This document shows positions 6,074 to 7,370 of a stretch of DNA of 7,370 bases, piece after piece. The translations under genes and the position numbers were made by a program. This stretch comes from Desulfobulbaceae bacterium (GTDB taxonomy: Bacteria > Desulfobacterota > Desulfobulbia > Desulfobulbales > Desulfurivibrionaceae), in assembly GCA_003557565.1 (NCBI GenBank), contig PWOG01000214.1, positions 1-7,370 of the forward strand, written 5' to 3'. Positions within the stretch are counted from its first letter, which is position 1. The number at the start of each line of letters is the position of its first letter. The notes beneath the pieces were generated by a model. The model ran no database searches and was not told the DNA's origin. It worked only from the letters and a program-made list of their open reading frames with translations.

Positions 6074-6104
6074 AAGGCGGTGCCCTGTGACCGCTTATCT
6101 CTTT
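6074..6104 (+). terminator. Weak terminator candidate after cbiO
   Basis: AAGGCGGT (6074-6081) pairs, with one bulged G, with ACCGCTT (6090-6096) around an eight-base loop, followed by a mixed pyrimidine tract (ATCTCTTT) rather than pure T. It sits 12 bases after the cbiO stop in the only gap before the convergent gene, so position supports it more than strength does. Confidence 0.35.
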
Positions 6105-6122
6105 GCCCCGTGATTACTTAAA

Positions 6123-7364
6123 TTATTGGGTTAAACGGGCAAAGGCTTCCAGGCAGCCGTCCACTTCCGCTTCGGTGTTGAACCAGCCCAGGGAAAGCCG
6201 GAGGGTGCCTTCGGGAAAGGTACCCAGGCTGCGATGGGCGGCCGGGGCGCAGTGGAGGCCGGCCCGGGTCATGATGCCGGACTCGCGGTCCAGGCGCAGG
6301 GCCAGCTCGGAAGCGGAATGCCCCGCCAGGGTCAGGGAGACCACGGGACAGCGGGGTTTTTCGGCAGCCGGGCCCTGGAGGGTGATGCCGGGCAGCTCGG
6401 CCAGACCGGCGAGCAGGCGGGCGGTCAGCCGCTGTTCATGCCGGCGGATGACCTCCAGGCCGGTGTGGTTGATAAAACGCACCCCGGCGGCCAGGGCAGC
6501 GATCCCAAGGGTATTGGGGGTGCCGGCCTCGAAACAGTCGGGGGCAAAATCCGGCTGCACCTCCCACTCGGAGTTGCTGCCGGTACCTCCCATATAAAGG
6601 GGCCGCAGGGGCAGGTCCGGGGCCATCACCAGGCCGCCGCTGCCGGTTGGGCCCAGCAGCCCCTTGTGGCCGGTGAAGGCCAGGAAATCAATCCCCAGCT
6701 CGTCCACCGGCAGGGGCAGATGACCGGCGGACTGGGCCGCGTCCACCAGTAGCCGGGCCCCGCCCTTGCGGGCGGCGATCTCGGCCACCGGGGCAATGGC
6801 GCCGCAGACATTGGAGGCATGATTGATAGCGATCAATCTGGTCTCGGGACGCAACAGGCGATCCACCTCGGCGGGATCGATCTCGCCCCGGGGCGAGACG
6901 GGCAGCAGAGAAAGAGTGATAATGCCGCGGCTTTCCAAATGCCGCAGGGGGCGCATCACGGAATTGTGTTCCAGGCCGGTGGTGATCACATGATCCCCGG
7001 CGTCGAGCAGGCCAAAGATCGCCAGATTGAGGGCCTCGGTAACATTGGCGGTGAACGCCACCCGGGCGGAATCACCGCAGCCGAAAAACTCAGCCAGCAG
7101 CTCCCGGGCGGCAAAGATCTCCCGGCCGGCGGCCAGGGAAAAACGATGGGCCGCCCGGCCGGGGCTCAGGGCGATCTCCCCGGGCAGACGACAGAGCACC
7201 TCAAGCACCTCCGCCGGCTTGGGAAAGGAGGTGGCGGCGTTATCAAAATAGATAAGATTGCTGCTGCCGGATTCTTCCAAGTAATCGTCACCAACCAGTA
7301 AGGAAATAAACAAAGAAGGGTAAGCGATCACCACAACCTGCGGCACCCTGCGGGCGCTTACCAT
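6123..7364 (-). CDS. Cysteine desulfurase-family protein (class V PLP aminotransferase)
   Basis: PLP enzyme of the cysteine desulfurase/selenocysteine lyase group, which removes sulfur (or selenium) from cysteine as an enzyme-bound persulfide. In 413-codon numbering: YFDNAATSFPKP (39-50), EHNS with His133 stacking on PLP, VDAAQSAGH with Asp208, the Schiff-base Lys234 in TGHKG, and catalytic Cys372 in AGLHCAP, the short-loop SufS-like context. All key residues are present. The recognisable domain starts near residue 37 and is about 377 residues, the normal size. The first 35 residues look non-homologous, are AT-rich in part, and overlap a palindromic repeat, so the ATG at 7364 may not be the true start. 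A TTG at 7280 is an alternative without a clear ribosome site, and the frame is open to the window edge. The acceptor partner is unknown; no suf or isc genes are visible. Confidence 0.85.
   Translation of the reverse strand: MVSARRVPQVVVIAYPSLFISLLVGDDYLEESGSSNLIYFDNAATSFPKPAEVLEVLCRLPGEIALSPGRAAHRFSLAAGREIFAARELLAEFFGCGDSARVAFTANVTEALNLAIFGLLDAGDHVITTGLEHNSVMRPLRHLESRGIITLSLLPVSPRGEIDPAEVDRLLRPETRLIAINHASNVCGAIAPVAEIAARKGGARLLVDAAQSAGHLPLPVDELGIDFLAFTGHKGLLGPTGSGGLVMAPDLPLRPLYMGGTGSNSEWEVQPDFAPDCFEAGTPNTLGIAALAAGVRFINHTGLEVIRRHEQRLTARLLAGLAELPGITLQGPAAEKPRCPVVSLTLAGHSASELALRLDRESGIMTRAGLHCAPAAHRSLGTFPEGTLRLSLGWFNTEAEVDGCLEAFARLTQ
7319..7362. repeat. 44-base palindromic element related to the one at 1357-1465
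   Basis: Perfect 8-base arms GGTAAGCG (7319-7326) and CGCTTACC (7355-7362) enclose 28 bases with the small hairpin CCACA-ACC-TGCGG (7331-7343). The stretch from 7329 to about 7361 aligns with 1433 to about 1464 of the larger element: CACCACAA-C/T-CTG-C/T-GGCAC, then TGC-C/G-GGGC and CTTTAC/GCTTAC, with small gaps. It overlaps the extreme 5' end of the longest reading of the cysteine desulfurase gene and may extend past the window edge. Confidence 0.6.
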
Positions 7365-7370
7365 TTTGCC

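Overview
The window is GC-rich coding DNA interrupted by one strikingly AT-rich spacer of about 690 bases. It looks like a chromosomal segment of an anaerobic Desulfobacterota (deltaproteobacterial) organism, perhaps Desulfobulbales/Desulfurivibrio-like. That placement is inferred from the divergent style of the DnaA protein (ED-Q Walker B, RSRL box VII, NRDHSTV signature), the GC content and the NikR-controlled nickel uptake genes. No single marker proves it.

Layout: (1) 1-1352, + strand, the 3' part of a FAD-dependent protoporphyrinogen oxidase gene of heme synthesis. (2) 1357-1465, a 109-base palindromic element with cloverleaf-like folding potential, between convergent genes and probably serving as the dnaA terminator. 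(3) 1471-2823, - strand, a solitary dnaA not linked to dnaN/recF/gyrB in this window. (4) 2824-3512, AT-rich spacer between divergent dnaA and nikR, holding several inverted repeats and the nikR promoter/operator. (5) 3513-6062, + strand, the translationally coupled operon nikR-cbiM-cbiQ-cbiO. (6) 6123-7364, - strand, a class V PLP-dependent cysteine desulfurase-family gene, convergent with cbiO. (7) 7319-7362, a smaller palindrome at the right edge sharing an internal motif with the element at 1357-1465.

The central unit is an autoregulated nickel uptake system. NikR has all four nickel ligands at the E. coli positions. Its putative operator has the geometry of the E. coli site (GTA half-sites, 6-N16-6) and encloses a perfect TATAAT. 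CbiM is the metal-capturing membrane subunit, with Met1, His2 and His67. CbiQ is the transmembrane coupling subunit and CbiO the ATPase of an ECF-type importer. No small N-type subunit (CbiN/NikN) or NikK/NikL is encoded nearby, which is unusual for these importers.

The best candidates for something undescribed are the two related palindromic elements (1357-1465 and 7319-7362). Their shared hairpin CACCACA-N3-TGYGGC keeps pairing through G·U wobbles when read as minus-strand RNA.
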